From: a virus
Direction: 5' to 3' (one strand)
IMG/VR virus record: IMGVR_UViG_3300027851_000501
Coordinates: 1-20,857 of that record
DNA: 20,857 bases
In this document: positions 1-7,511 of the stretch, piece by piece
Layout: each line of letters starts with the position of its first letter
How positions within the stretch are numbered: the first letter of the stretch is position 1
Program-made: the position numbers and the translations under genes
The notes under the pieces: generated by a model
The model's database searches: none
The model's input: the letters and a program-made list of their open reading frames with translations, nothing else
Told to the model about the DNA's origin: nothing

Positions 1-20
1 GTTTACACTCATCTGTAACC
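1..20. repeat. Dyad motif, candidate integrase arm-binding site (left arm)
   Basis: The sequence reads GTTTACA, six bases, then TGTAACC, an imperfect inverted repeat. It shares GTTTACAC-N4-CTGTAA with the perfect dyad at 190-213, on the other side of the tRNA-derived core at 91-135. Repeats of this kind around a tRNA-fragment core are typical of arm sites for tyrosine recombinases or excisionases. The assignment is an inference from layout; no integrase gene is in the window. Confidence 0.5.
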
Positions 21-49
21 TATTGAAAAATAAGGCCCCCAAAAACCAC

Positions 50-57
50 GGTTTACA
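50..57 (+). repeat. GGTTTACA half-site
   Basis: This is a third copy of GGTTTACA, in direct orientation with the left halves of the dyads at 1-20 and 190-213. It lies 33 bases before the tRNA-derived core, in an A-rich stretch. It could be an extra arm-type binding site. An 8-base match alone is weak, but its place between the other copies and the core supports a link. Confidence 0.35.
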
Positions 58-90
58 AAAAAACCGAACAAAAACAGCAAAGCGCCATAA

Positions 91-135
91 TTTGTAATCA
101 GGGGGCCAGGGGTTCGAATCCTCTAGCCGGCACCA
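91..135 (+). other. Attachment-site core: 3' part of a tRNA-Thr(TGT) gene
   Basis: These 45 bases fold as the 3' part of a tRNA: anticodon loop TTTGTAA (91-97, anticodon TGT), 3' strand of the anticodon stem (98-102), five-base variable loop (103-107), T stem AGGGG/CCTCT around loop TTCGAAT (108-124), acceptor strand AGCCGGC (125-131), discriminator A and an encoded CCA (133-135). The 5' half is missing: the bases before 91 (GCGCCATAA) do not restore the anticodon stem, D arm or acceptor strand. A 3' tRNA fragment next to phage genes is the usual footprint of tyrosine-recombinase integration. The threonine identity follows from the anticodon; the att role is an inference. Confidence 0.75.
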
Positions 136-165
136 TGAAACCCAATAAAAACAGATGTTTAGCCC

Positions 166-182
166 TTCGGAATTTTTCCGAA
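166..182. repeat. Perfect 7-bp inverted repeat
   Basis: TTCGGAA, a TTT spacer and TTCCGAA form a perfect hairpin or dyad between the tRNA-derived core and the arm-like dyad at 190-213. No T tract follows, so it does not look like an intrinsic terminator. It could be a protein-binding site in the att region. Confidence 0.4.
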
Positions 183-189
183 TTAGGAG

Positions 190-213
190 CGGTTTACACA
201 TGGCTGTAAACCG
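190..213. repeat. Perfect 9-bp dyad, candidate integrase/excisionase arm site (right arm)
   Basis: CGGTTTACA (190-198), six bases, then TGTAAACCG (205-213) is a perfect inverted repeat. It is a longer version of the dyad at 1-20. The two copies lie on opposite sides of the tRNA-derived core, at roughly comparable distances from it. Such placement fits recombinase or excisionase arm sites. An operator for an unseen regulator is the main alternative. Confidence 0.55.
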
Positions 214-285
214 TACCCGACTTCCCGATTCCCTTGACGGCATTCAGCACTGCACCGCGATCACTCATTGCAGGAGCGGAGGTAA

Positions 286-310
286 TGCCTGAATTCTGTT
301 ATATCAGGCA
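286..310. repeat. 7-bp inverted repeat with 11-base loop
   Basis: TGCCTGA (286-292) and TCAGGCA (304-310) are perfect complements around an A/T-rich 11-base loop. No run of T follows, so an intrinsic terminator is unlikely. It may be an operator or a chance hairpin. Confidence 0.3.
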
Positions 311-435
311 GTTAACTTGGCAAACATCGCAAAACTGACCCACGCATTTCTGCGGCATCCCAAGGAAAATGGCTAACCAAATGACGTGTCAGCAGACCAT
401 GGTAATGATGGGCTGGCTGATCCATAACTGCGGTC

Positions 436-627
436 ATGAACAGCCCACTCGCCGCTCGCACCCAACAGCTTTTTGACAAGCTCAAAGACTTCCCCGAGGC
501 TGGTCGATGCGAGCATGGCACGCACTTGAAGCGCGATGCTTATGTGGCGTTTCTCGATTTGCGCCAGCTGCTCGAGCGTGAAATCATTCCGGCATTGGAA
601 CGTGCGGATGCGAAAGATCCGACCTAA
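436..627 (+). CDS. Small hypothetical protein (63 aa)
   Basis: This short frame encodes a charged, probably helical soluble protein with no signal peptide or membrane segment. Its composition looks protein-like: many Leu, Glu, Arg and Ala, with a leucine- and arginine-rich central part ending in KDPT. No family was recognised. ATG at 436 is the only standard start because an in-frame stop sits at 418-420. No good ribosome-binding site precedes it, which lowers confidence. It is convergent with the large minus-strand gene ending at 642, with only 14 bases between them, and it runs opposite to the late operon. It could be a phage accessory gene or the first gene of the flanking DNA. Confidence 0.45.
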   Translation: MNSPLAARTQQLFDKLKDFPEAGRCEHGTHLKRDAYVAFLDLRQLLEREIIPALERADAKDPT

Positions 628-630
628 GGA

Positions 631-674
631 TTCGCTGCGCGTTAGGCTCTCTTATTCCTGAAAAGCGCAGCGAA
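631..674. terminator. Inverted repeat at a convergent gene junction (weak terminator candidate)
   Basis: TTCGCTGCGC (631-640) and GCGCAGCGAA (665-674) are a perfect 10-bp inverted repeat with a 24-base loop. The pair straddles the stop codon of the minus-strand gene at 642 and follows the plus-strand stop at 627. It could form a G+C-rich stem in transcripts from either side. No T tract follows on either strand, so a terminator role is unproven; mRNA 3'-end stabilisation is another option. Confidence 0.3.
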
Positions 675-2657
675 CGAGGCTGCACTTACCGCCCCCAGCA
701 TAAAGACAGCTACCATCGCTACGATCCATGATTTTACAGAGAAGCCCGAAACAACTTTTTCAGCTTTCCATAAAATGCTTTCAAACTGAGAAGGAGGTAC
801 AGGGTGCCATCCAGCATCAGAGACTGAACGCGCAAGTCTGCCACCATGCACAAAGTAAGCTTGCTCCGGCGTTGCTGGGTCAAGATTATCGGACTTGAGT
901 CCTCTCCAAGTGTAATTGAATGAGCCACCCCTGAGGCCTTTGGTCCATTCATTGCAGCGCCAACAATCACCTTCGCCTGTCGATCGCCAGTTTTCAACCC
1001 ATTCCCACAGGTTGCCACCCTGTTGAAGGGTTCCCATTGGGCTGGGGCTCCCGCCAAAACTCTCAGCTTCGGATATAAAAAAGGGCTCTCCTTCCGCAAG
1101 GCGATCACCGATCTGGTAATTTGCAGAGCCTGGTCCGCCTTGCCCCGGCGGAAAATCTGAAATCGTGGGATAAGCCCAGTATTTTGAACGTCCTTCACGA
1201 TAAGGGTCAAAGTATGCAGCCTTGTACCATTCATCGTCGCTCGGGATGAAGTAACGAGCGCCAACGTTGCGGGCCTTCGGCAACTTTGCTGATTCAAAGG
1301 TTGTACGATCGCCATAAGGAAAGGCTCTTGTGTCATAAGCCCCTATCGTTTCATTGCCTTCAGTAGTTCCGAGAATGGCTTTGCCGACAGTTGGACTGCC
1401 AAAATGTCGCCAGTTGGCCATTCTGGCCAATGCAAACCAAGAAATGTAATTTGCAGCCCTTTTGCCCCATCCCTGCTTTGCCGAAAATTGCCATGCTCCC
1501 GGTCTACCTGACCGTACGATTCCCCCACCAATACCCTCCTGCATGTCTTTACGAAAAAGGCCCGCCTGGTTGCCCTCTCTTGCTACTGCATTCAAAAACG
1601 AGGAATATTGATCGTTGGTAATTTCAGTCCGCTGTATCTCGAAATCATAACCGACATTGCCATGCATGCTCTGCAAATCAGGACGGTTGCCCGAATATCC
1701 CACTTTAACGAATTCAGCTTTCGCAAATCCTGAAGGATTAACTGCGACACGCTTTGAGTTGCTTAGCTTTGCAATTCGGAACCCAAAAGTTGCTATCTCG
1801 TGATCGGGCTTTTCACTGTCCGAGTAATCGGCCGCGGTTGATGTAGTGTTCATAAATAGAGAGCCACCCATCACCCTCTGATCACCACCAAGTTTGCTAT
1901 CCACCCACTCCATGACATTACCGGCCTGATTGAACGTACCGCTCATCGATGGGTAATAGCTTGTGACCGCAGTGAGATGTGGGAACGGGTTTGCAAAACC
2001 TGAACGATCAGACACGTTCACGCCGTTTCGGTTTAAGCTATCGGCGGGGGCAGAAACTGTTTCTGAACCCGTAATCCAATCTGCAAATCGCCCTGAGGCT
2101 GGATTGAAGTAAGCAGCCTTTGACCATTCATCACAGTTCGGAATGACGAAGGTGGAAAATACATTTCGTTTCGGTTCCCGGCCTCTGGTATCGTAGCTGC
2201 CGCTTCGGTCATCACCTTCTGTCCTGCCCGGGCCCGCCTCACCGACGGGACGGCTAAAGTGTAGCCAGTTAACATATCTGACAGCATCGAAGAACGAAAC
2301 GAACGTAACCGGAAGATCGGCATAACCCGGCTTTGGCTCGAACCGCACCCGGTCTTTAGCGGCTATCTTCACTATACCACCCCAAAAATGGGATGACATC
2401 AGTGGTGAGTAGAGCCCCATATGGTCGCTCCTCGATGCTACCGCATTTAAGAAGTCGGCATATTCCGAGTTGCTGACCTCACCTTGGCCGATGTAGAAAT
2501 CGTAAGTCACTTTGCCACATCGCCCTGATGGTGGCTTGGCCGTACCTCCGGAAACTAGAACAAGGTTTTGGTCCGCAATAGGCAATTTCGCGATTGCTTC
2601 TGGAGTGTAGATTAGGAGACCGATCGATGTGGCTACAAAAGCCCTGCCCCGGCTCAT
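642..2657 (-). CDS. Tandem FGE/sulfatase-modifying-factor-like (C-type-lectin-fold) protein with C-terminal membrane anchor
   Basis: The 671-residue product has a hydrophobic N-terminus (residues 7-23) resembling a signal peptide. Two tandem formylglycine-generating-enzyme-like domains follow (about 32-297 and 315-612), then a membrane helix (about 642-666) ending in FRNKRA. Both domains show family landmarks: EVSNSEYADFLNAVA and EITNDQYSSFLNAVA, VIPNCDEWSKAAYF and FIPSDDEWYKAAYF, GNVMEWV and GNLWEWV, then MGGS and RGGSF. The paired cysteines that catalytic FGE uses after the RGGS motif are not seen, although a CWRC motif lies just before it (565-568). A binding rather than enzymatic role is therefore likely. 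The start at 2657 has GGAG eight bases upstream. It is the last gene of the minus-strand series, 51 bases after the fibre gene. Sampled lines have somewhat lower G+C than the tail genes. It may be lysogenic-conversion cargo displayed at the cell envelope, or an unusual adhesin. Confidence 0.8.
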   Translation of the reverse strand: MSRGRAFVATSIGLLIYTPEAIAKLPIADQNLVLVSGGTAKPPSGRCGKVTYDFYIGQGEVSNSEYADFLNAVASRSDHMGLYSPLMSSHFWGGIVKIAAKDRVRFEPKPGYADLPVTFVSFFDAVRYVNWLHFSRPVGEAGPGRTEGDDRSGSYDTRGREPKRNVFSTFVIPNCDEWSKAAYFNPASGRFADWITGSETVSAPADSLNRNGVNVSDRSGFANPFPHLTAVTSYYPSMSGTFNQAGNVMEWVDSKLGGDQRVMGGSLFMNTTSTAADYSDSEKPDHEIATFGFRIAKLSNSKRVAVNPSGFAKAEFVKVGYSGNRPDLQSMHGNVGYDFEIQRTEITNDQYSSFLNAVAREGNQAGLFRKDMQEGIGGGIVRSGRPGAWQFSAKQGWGKRAANYISWFALARMANWRHFGSPTVGKAILGTTEGNETIGAYDTRAFPYGDRTTFESAKLPKARNVGARYFIPSDDEWYKAAYFDPYREGRSKYWAYPTISDFPPGQGGPGSANYQIGDRLAEGEPFFISEAESFGGSPSPMGTLQQGGNLWEWVENWRSTGEGDCWRCNEWTKGLRGGSFNYTWRGLKSDNLDPATPEQAYFVHGGRLARSVSDAGWHPVPPSQFESILWKAEKVVSGFSVKSWIVAMVAVFMLGAVSAASFAALFRNKRA

Positions 2658-2681
2658 TCACAAATCTCCGTCGAAAAATTC

Positions 2682-2712
2682 CTTATAGACTAAAGGGCGA
2701 AGTCATATTCAA
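2682..2712 (-). promoter_or_regulatory. Candidate promoter for the FGE-like gene
   Basis: On the minus strand TTGAAT (2712-2707) and TATAAG (2687-2682) are separated by 19 bases, about 25 bases before the start at 2657. The 51-base gap before this gene is larger and more A+T-rich than most gaps in the operon. The spacing is longer than ideal, so this is a weak call. Confidence 0.25.
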
Positions 2713-4865
2713 GTCAATCGCACAATCTCGGTTTGGGCCTTGATCACGAACGACTGCCCCGCCGCGCAAATGCCGACATAATGCAGGAACGAACTTGCCC
2801 CTGCACCCACGACAACCGTGTTTATTTGGTCGATCGTGCCGGTGCCGGTCAGGTCAAACACCGTCGTTCCGGTAAGCCCGACACCATCCGATGCGGTGCG
2901 GCAGATAATGCGCGTGGCGTTGTTGTATTCGATCACCGACCGAACGCGGTAAGACAGCGCAATGGTTGGATCATTGCCCAGCGCTACCCATGCGCGGCCA
3001 TTGGAAGCGCCTGCCCGTGTCGTGATGCGAATGTCATCACCGCTTGCGCTTGGATCACCGGCAACAGTCGGATCGGTTGACGCGGTGAAAAACGGCAAAG
3101 CGCGCCGCCCGATGAACTTATCGGCTAGCGTAATGCCACCGACAACCGTTGGCAGCGTCGTGCGGAAGTCCCAAACATTGGAAGCGGACGGCCCTGTCCA
3201 AGCCGTGTTATCGCGCGCCGATGCGAACAGGGTAGAGGCTTGAGCATCGGTCAATTCAGACCCCCAAACCTGCACACGGTAAATCTCACCAGTGCGGTTG
3301 ATGTTGTTGCCCGCGAAATTGGCCGAGTTGACATAGACCGGCAGCGATGTGCCAGCCCCGCCATTGGTACGGTTGCCGTATGCCGGTTGGTTTAGATCGA
3401 CATTGTATTCCTTGACCACATGGCCGTTCAGCCAGACACGCCATTTGCCCGTGCCGTTGTGCGTCACGACTACGTGGATTGCATCGCCCTGACGAACCAG
3501 AACGCCCGTGTTCATGTTGTAATAGTTGATATTGGCGTTGGCGCCGGTCCGTGCCCGTGCAAGGTAATTGCTATGGATCACACGCAGCACACCGCCGCGC
3601 CAACCGTTCGCATCGGGGTCAGTGGCAAACAGGTAAATGCCGCCGTTCATCGTGCCAGCAGCGCCCTGGTCTGCACCATCGCCAAACATGAGCAGCGGGT
3701 TCGACCATGACGAAAAATCACCAGCACCGGGCTTGCCGTAGTATTCGTAAGAGCAAGCGCCCGACATAGATAGGCCGCTGGTCAAAGTGGCAAGGCCATA
3801 TGTACGACCAGACTTGGCAGTGACCGGCTCAACAGGTTCTGGCACAATAGCTGCGCCTGCATCATCAAGTGACAGCACGATGTAATCAACGCCCGTGGCA
3901 TTGTAGGACGTTGGAAGTGTCAAAGAGCCGCCGGACAGGCTCACGGGAGCCGCAGGAGCCGTGCCGTTAAAGCCGTCGCCATTCTGCCCGTCGATCACGA
4001 TTTGAGGCACCACAGCCCCGCCGCCGCTTGTCCGTGTGGCATCCAGAACGAATGCGACCTTGCCGTGCCCCGTCAGAACGCGAGAGCCTGCACCGTTGCC
4101 GGTAATGCGCTCAACCTTTACGCCTTCGCCGTTGATGAACGACAGATATTCGATGCCTTCACCAAGGGCTGGAGGCGTGTTTTCATTGACCCAAACGGAG
4201 TCCGAAAGCGTCACGCCCGCATCACGAATGGCGATTGCGCTGGTTAGCGGCCCTTCGCTGATTGCGCCGGTTGGATTGGCTGTTGCGCCATCCGTTGCCC
4301 AAACCGATGACCGCGTACTGTCCCGCTTGCCAATGACCAGCGCGCTACGGCGTGTCGTGAAGTCAAGCAGGCGACCGGACAAAGCGTTACCGATGATCGA
4401 GACTTCTTCGACCGCATCGCCGCCGTTGACCTTGATAGCCGCGTAACGATAGACCTTGGCGCTTACCGAATAGGACGCTTCAACCGAAAACTTGGCTTCA
4501 AAGAACGGGAGCCACACCGGATCAGTAGCGTTCGGCCCAATGATATGCGCGGAAGGTGAGGCGTCCAGACGTTGCGACCGGCCATGCCATGCCGTGCGAT
4601 TGCGCCAATATGGGGCTTGATCAGCGGCCCATACGTAAACCATATCCGGCACGAACGGCAGTGTGATTTCCTGCTTTGCGCCAGTGCCTGTAAATGTACC
4701 GGTAGCAGTGCGCAGTGGTGCAACTGCCCCTGTAGTCGTAACAGCCGCCCCGATAGGCTCCACCATCACCGTGTCGCTGCCCACCGATGGGATTGCATAA
4801 GGCAACGTGCTATCGACAACTACCCAAGACGTGCCACTGTCCAACGAGTAACGAAATTTTGGCAT
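2709..4865 (-). CDS. Phage tail fibre/spike protein with LamG-like domain
   Basis: The 718-residue protein is beta-rich, with many Gly, Thr, Ser, Val and Asn, and has no signal peptide. Residues 1-45 (FRYSLDSGTSW onward) resemble the Ig/Fn3-like module that ends the previous protein. Residues about 50-150 (TGTFTGTGAKQEITLPF, then PDMVYVWA) resemble a phage tail domain of the DUF7483 type, a tentative match. Residues about 352-555 look like a LamG/concanavalin-type jelly roll, with HVVVTHNGTGKWRVWLNGHVV and the closing YRVQVWGSELTDAQ motif. The C-terminal 150 residues are unassigned. AAGGGG precedes ATG 4865, 12 bases after the upstream fibre gene. A role in binding cell-surface glycans is likely but inferred. 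Confidence 0.7.
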   Translation of the reverse strand: MPKFRYSLDSGTSWVVVDSTLPYAIPSVGSDTVMVEPIGAAVTTTGAVAPLRTATGTFTGTGAKQEITLPFVPDMVYVWAADQAPYWRNRTAWHGRSQRLDASPSAHIIGPNATDPVWLPFFEAKFSVEASYSVSAKVYRYAAIKVNGGDAVEEVSIIGNALSGRLLDFTTRRSALVIGKRDSTRSSVWATDGATANPTGAISEGPLTSAIAIRDAGVTLSDSVWVNENTPPALGEGIEYLSFINGEGVKVERITGNGAGSRVLTGHGKVAFVLDATRTSGGGAVVPQIVIDGQNGDGFNGTAPAAPVSLSGGSLTLPTSYNATGVDYIVLSLDDAGAAIVPEPVEPVTAKSGRTYGLATLTSGLSMSGACSYEYYGKPGAGDFSSWSNPLLMFGDGADQGAAGTMNGGIYLFATDPDANGWRGGVLRVIHSNYLARARTGANANINYYNMNTGVLVRQGDAIHVVVTHNGTGKWRVWLNGHVVKEYNVDLNQPAYGNRTNGGAGTSLPVYVNSANFAGNNINRTGEIYRVQVWGSELTDAQASTLFASARDNTAWTGPSASNVWDFRTTLPTVVGGITLADKFIGRRALPFFTASTDPTVAGDPSASGDDIRITTRAGASNGRAWVALGNDPTIALSYRVRSVIEYNNATRIICRTASDGVGLTGTTVFDLTGTGTIDQINTVVVGAGASSFLHYVGICAAGQSFVIKAQTEIVRLT

Positions 4866-4877
4866 TTTCAGTACCCC

Positions 4878-7223
4878 TTAAGAAACGGTGACATTCTTGG
4901 TGTCAGATGGATCAGCGTTCATCGTATAGTTCGATGCTGTAACAGCCGGATTGGTCGCCAGCGTCTCAGCCACAGGACGAACGCGGATGGACCGGCTACC
5001 AGCGGTTAGGCCTGTGATCGTCTGGTTGCCCGTTGTCCCTGCGAACCGCGTCCATGCGCCAGCGTCAACGCTGTATTCGAGGTGCGTCGGACGGAAGCCA
5101 GTGTTCAATGGCCGGAACTGCGACACATTAACCACCACTTCGCCAGCACCACCGGCCACAGCGGTCCAGTCGATAGCCTGTAGCAAGGTATTTTGAGGCC
5201 CAAACATAGTGCCGCTAACATCGCTAAATCGCAGAAGCGGGTGCGAGATAGGCACAGTGTTCGGTCCAACCCAGCCCGTCAATTGGTCGCTCATCCATTG
5301 CTGAATGACCATGTTTTGAGCGTTAACGTGCCAGCCTGCATCACGCGGATGGACGTAGGTGTCACCGATATTAAACCGCACACCTTCATTTGTGTAGGGC
5401 GTGAAGGTCTGCACCGAAGCATCCCACCCACTTCCACGAATATAGCGTGTTAGAAGCTGGTCTTCGTAGAACCATTCCACCCGATCGACATTGGCAAGGA
5501 TTGTCCACTTCCGCAGGCCGGTGAATGCTTCTTCAGGCGGGGTTATTTGAATGCCTTGCGCTACAGAACCACCACCATTGTTTGGTTCGAGATGGATCGT
5601 GCATTCCATATGACCTGTTTTTGAGTTGTATTCGAAGTCATATTCGCGGCGTGGCTGGTTCCACGGATCAGTAAAAGTGAAGGCCGTTTGAATATAGCCT
5701 TTAGCCTGCCCAGTACCGCGCGTATCTATAAGCTGCATCGTGAAGTCAGCGCGATATATCCTTGCCGCCCATCCCGCCGTGCCGCCTGACGGTGGTTGGA
5801 ACCGGATTTGCACAGACGCGCCAGTGTTAGATCTGCCCGATCCTGCATTCTTAATGATCCGCAGGCCAACCGTTCCATCACCCGGATCACACACGCATTC
5901 AGGCTTCCAAACGGTATCTGACGGGAATCCTGCGTCCATGTTATCGACGTAAAGTTGATCCAGCTGGCACGACAGCCGTGTTGCGATGTCCGATGCGCTA
6001 AGAGTTGGATAGGACACCGCCACAGGCAGTACCTTCTGCACCGTGACAGGCGGATGAACGCCATTATCTGCGGTCATTTCATATGTGAGGTAGCCTTCGC
6101 CTGGTGTGATAACTGTCAGGTCAGGTGGTGTAATATCCGTACCAATGCCCGCAGTCGGACCAAACATAACCTTATGTGTGATCGCAATCGGCCCTGTGAT
6201 CCCATGCACAGCCCGTCCCGGTAGCAACGACACCAACCCGCCGACCATTTGCAGGCTTGAAGGCGATGTATTTGGAAGCGCGGAAAACTTCAAAGCATTG
6301 TCAGGCTTGGGTGTTGGCATGGTGCCGAGGATTTGCAAACCGCTTGGACGCTGCGAAACAATCGTCTTTGCCTCGTTGCGCGCCCAAGCAATTTCGGCCT
6401 CCGTCAGTTCACCCACAAAGATGGATGTATAAGAGATGTAGCCGGTGAAGGCCCGACCGCCTGACGTAGCGTTGCCGATATTGATGCGCGGGACGACAAC
6501 CGTATTGAGTCCCGCAGTTGTGACGACTGTTTCACGCAGTTCGCCATTCACGAAAAGGTCTGTGCGAATGCCGCGATATTGAATTTCGATTAGCACCGGC
6601 GTGTCATCAACAAAGACGTTTTTGATCGCAACGCCACGGACGATCAGGCTACCGTCTGGCTGGCGCCTGCATGTCGTGATGCTTGAACTCCCGGATTGCC
6701 CACCAGTGCCGCTCAAAAGTTCAAACAACATCCCTTCGGCGCGGTCCGTCCATGTGCGTGGTTGAACCAACATGATAACTCGGATCGTATCTGTGCCGGT
6801 CAGCTTGTCGAGTGGATCGGAAATAAGCCGCCTACCTTCGACATCACCGCCGTAAAATGATGCACCATATCCGCCATTTGCAGCGCCGTTATGCGTCCCA
6901 TAAGCCATTGCCGCCCAAGACACGTTTATGTCGTTCAGGATTGAAGCAATGCCGCGCTTCCCATCCGGCCCGAAGTCGGTGAAATAGCTAGATGGGCCAA
7001 CTCCGCTTTGTGTCGTCAGGAAGTGCCAGCGCAAGACTTGCTTTGCCGATGCTGGTTCTGCTGCTGCGATGGTGTTCGTACCGGACATTGCAGCAGAGAA
7101 ACTGCCCACAACCGCAATCTCGGTCGATACGTCACCGTAGCCTGTGGTGATACTGGTAGGCAGAGCTTGGTCTTTGACCAGAGCAAAGGGAGCGCCAACG
7201 CGACGATGTATGATCTTAGGCAT
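4878..7223 (-). CDS. Large phage tail fibre/spike protein with LamG-like domain
   Basis: The 781-residue protein has an N-terminal region ending near residue 140. A LamG-like jelly roll follows (about 145-290: IRVIMLVQPRTWTD, TPVLIEIQYRGIRTDLFVNGEL, GYISYTSIFVGELTEAEIAWA). A long central beta-rich part has aromatic and Asp-rich stretches typical of glycan-binding modules. The end is an Ig/Fn3-like module (about 715-781: LEYSVDAGAWTRF, then TAGSRSIRVRPV). The protein probably recognises or degrades surface polysaccharide, but no catalytic residues were identified. The start overlaps the previous gene by 8 bases. Together with the next LamG protein and the spike base protein it forms a probable adsorption module. 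The exact family is unknown to me. Confidence 0.65.
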   Translation of the reverse strand: MPKIIHRRVGAPFALVKDQALPTSITTGYGDVSTEIAVVGSFSAAMSGTNTIAAAEPASAKQVLRWHFLTTQSGVGPSSYFTDFGPDGKRGIASILNDINVSWAAMAYGTHNGAANGGYGASFYGGDVEGRRLISDPLDKLTGTDTIRVIMLVQPRTWTDRAEGMLFELLSGTGGQSGSSSITTCRRQPDGSLIVRGVAIKNVFVDDTPVLIEIQYRGIRTDLFVNGELRETVVTTAGLNTVVVPRINIGNATSGGRAFTGYISYTSIFVGELTEAEIAWARNEAKTIVSQRPSGLQILGTMPTPKPDNALKFSALPNTSPSSLQMVGGLVSLLPGRAVHGITGPIAITHKVMFGPTAGIGTDITPPDLTVITPGEGYLTYEMTADNGVHPPVTVQKVLPVAVSYPTLSASDIATRLSCQLDQLYVDNMDAGFPSDTVWKPECVCDPGDGTVGLRIIKNAGSGRSNTGASVQIRFQPPSGGTAGWAARIYRADFTMQLIDTRGTGQAKGYIQTAFTFTDPWNQPRREYDFEYNSKTGHMECTIHLEPNNGGGSVAQGIQITPPEEAFTGLRKWTILANVDRVEWFYEDQLLTRYIRGSGWDASVQTFTPYTNEGVRFNIGDTYVHPRDAGWHVNAQNMVIQQWMSDQLTGWVGPNTVPISHPLLRFSDVSGTMFGPQNTLLQAIDWTAVAGGAGEVVVNVSQFRPLNTGFRPTHLEYSVDAGAWTRFAGTTGNQTITGLTAGSRSIRVRPVAETLATNPAVTASNYTMNADPSDTKNVTVS

Positions 7224-7509
7224 TGGTCACCTCGATAGTTCCAGCACTTGGCGTTGTTGTGAAAGGCATGCCCATGTCAGGCGCGGAAGAAATGCTAAGA
7301 CCACCCGCAACGGACGTCATCACCATGGCACTGTAGAGTACAGTGACCGTGCCGTCGGGCTGGCGCTCAAGCATTAGTGACCACGTTGGCCCGAGGCTCT
7401 CGATTGTTACACTGCCGTCCGCTTCGCGCGTCAGAACGGTTACAGCTGGAGCAAGGCTTTTACGACGGGCGGCACGGGAAAACCCATAACCATAGCCAAA
7501 GCCTGGCAT
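7216..7509 (-). CDS. Small phage protein linking spike base and fibre genes (97 aa)
   Basis: This short protein begins with a Gly- and Tyr-rich stretch (MPGFGYGYGFSRAARR). A beta-rich middle follows (VTVLTREADGSVTIESLG, then LMLERQPDGTVTVLYSAM), and the tail is Ser/Thr/Pro-rich. It has no signal peptide or cysteine and I do not recognise a family. The start lies two bases after the stop of the spike base gene, and its end overlaps the fibre gene start by 8 bases, so it is clearly part of this operon. From its position it may be a minor fibre-attachment or spike component. Confidence 0.65.
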   Translation of the reverse strand: MPGFGYGYGFSRAARRKSLAPAVTVLTREADGSVTIESLGPTWSLMLERQPDGTVTVLYSAMVMTSVAGGLSISSAPDMGMPFTTTPSAGTIEVTNA

Positions 7510-7511
7510 GA

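Larger units (their letters stand above)
136..435. other. Non-coding attachment-flank region
   Basis: No convincing gene lies between the tRNA fragment and the small open frame at 436. The stretch holds three inverted repeats (166-182, 190-213 and 286-310) and is richer in A+T than the phage genes on its right. A GGAGG followed closely by ATG at 285 opens only a 17-codon frame. The region looks like an att arm or intergenic control DNA. No clear promoter or T-tract terminator was seen. Confidence 0.5.

Noticed and set aside
285-338. 17-codon frame after a GGAGG in the att flank
   Set aside because: The ribosome-binding-site spacing is too short and the peptide (MPEFCYIRQLTWQTSQN) shows no leader-peptide features.
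642-2657. Catalytic formylglycine-generating enzyme or sulfatase maturase
   Set aside because: Neither domain has the catalytic cysteine pair after the RGGS motif, and the CWRC at 565-568 lies before it. No sulfatase gene is nearby.
642-2657. Diversity-generating retroelement target
   Set aside because: The fold is right, but no reverse transcriptase and no template/variable repeat pair was seen in the window. It remains a question for flanking sequence only.
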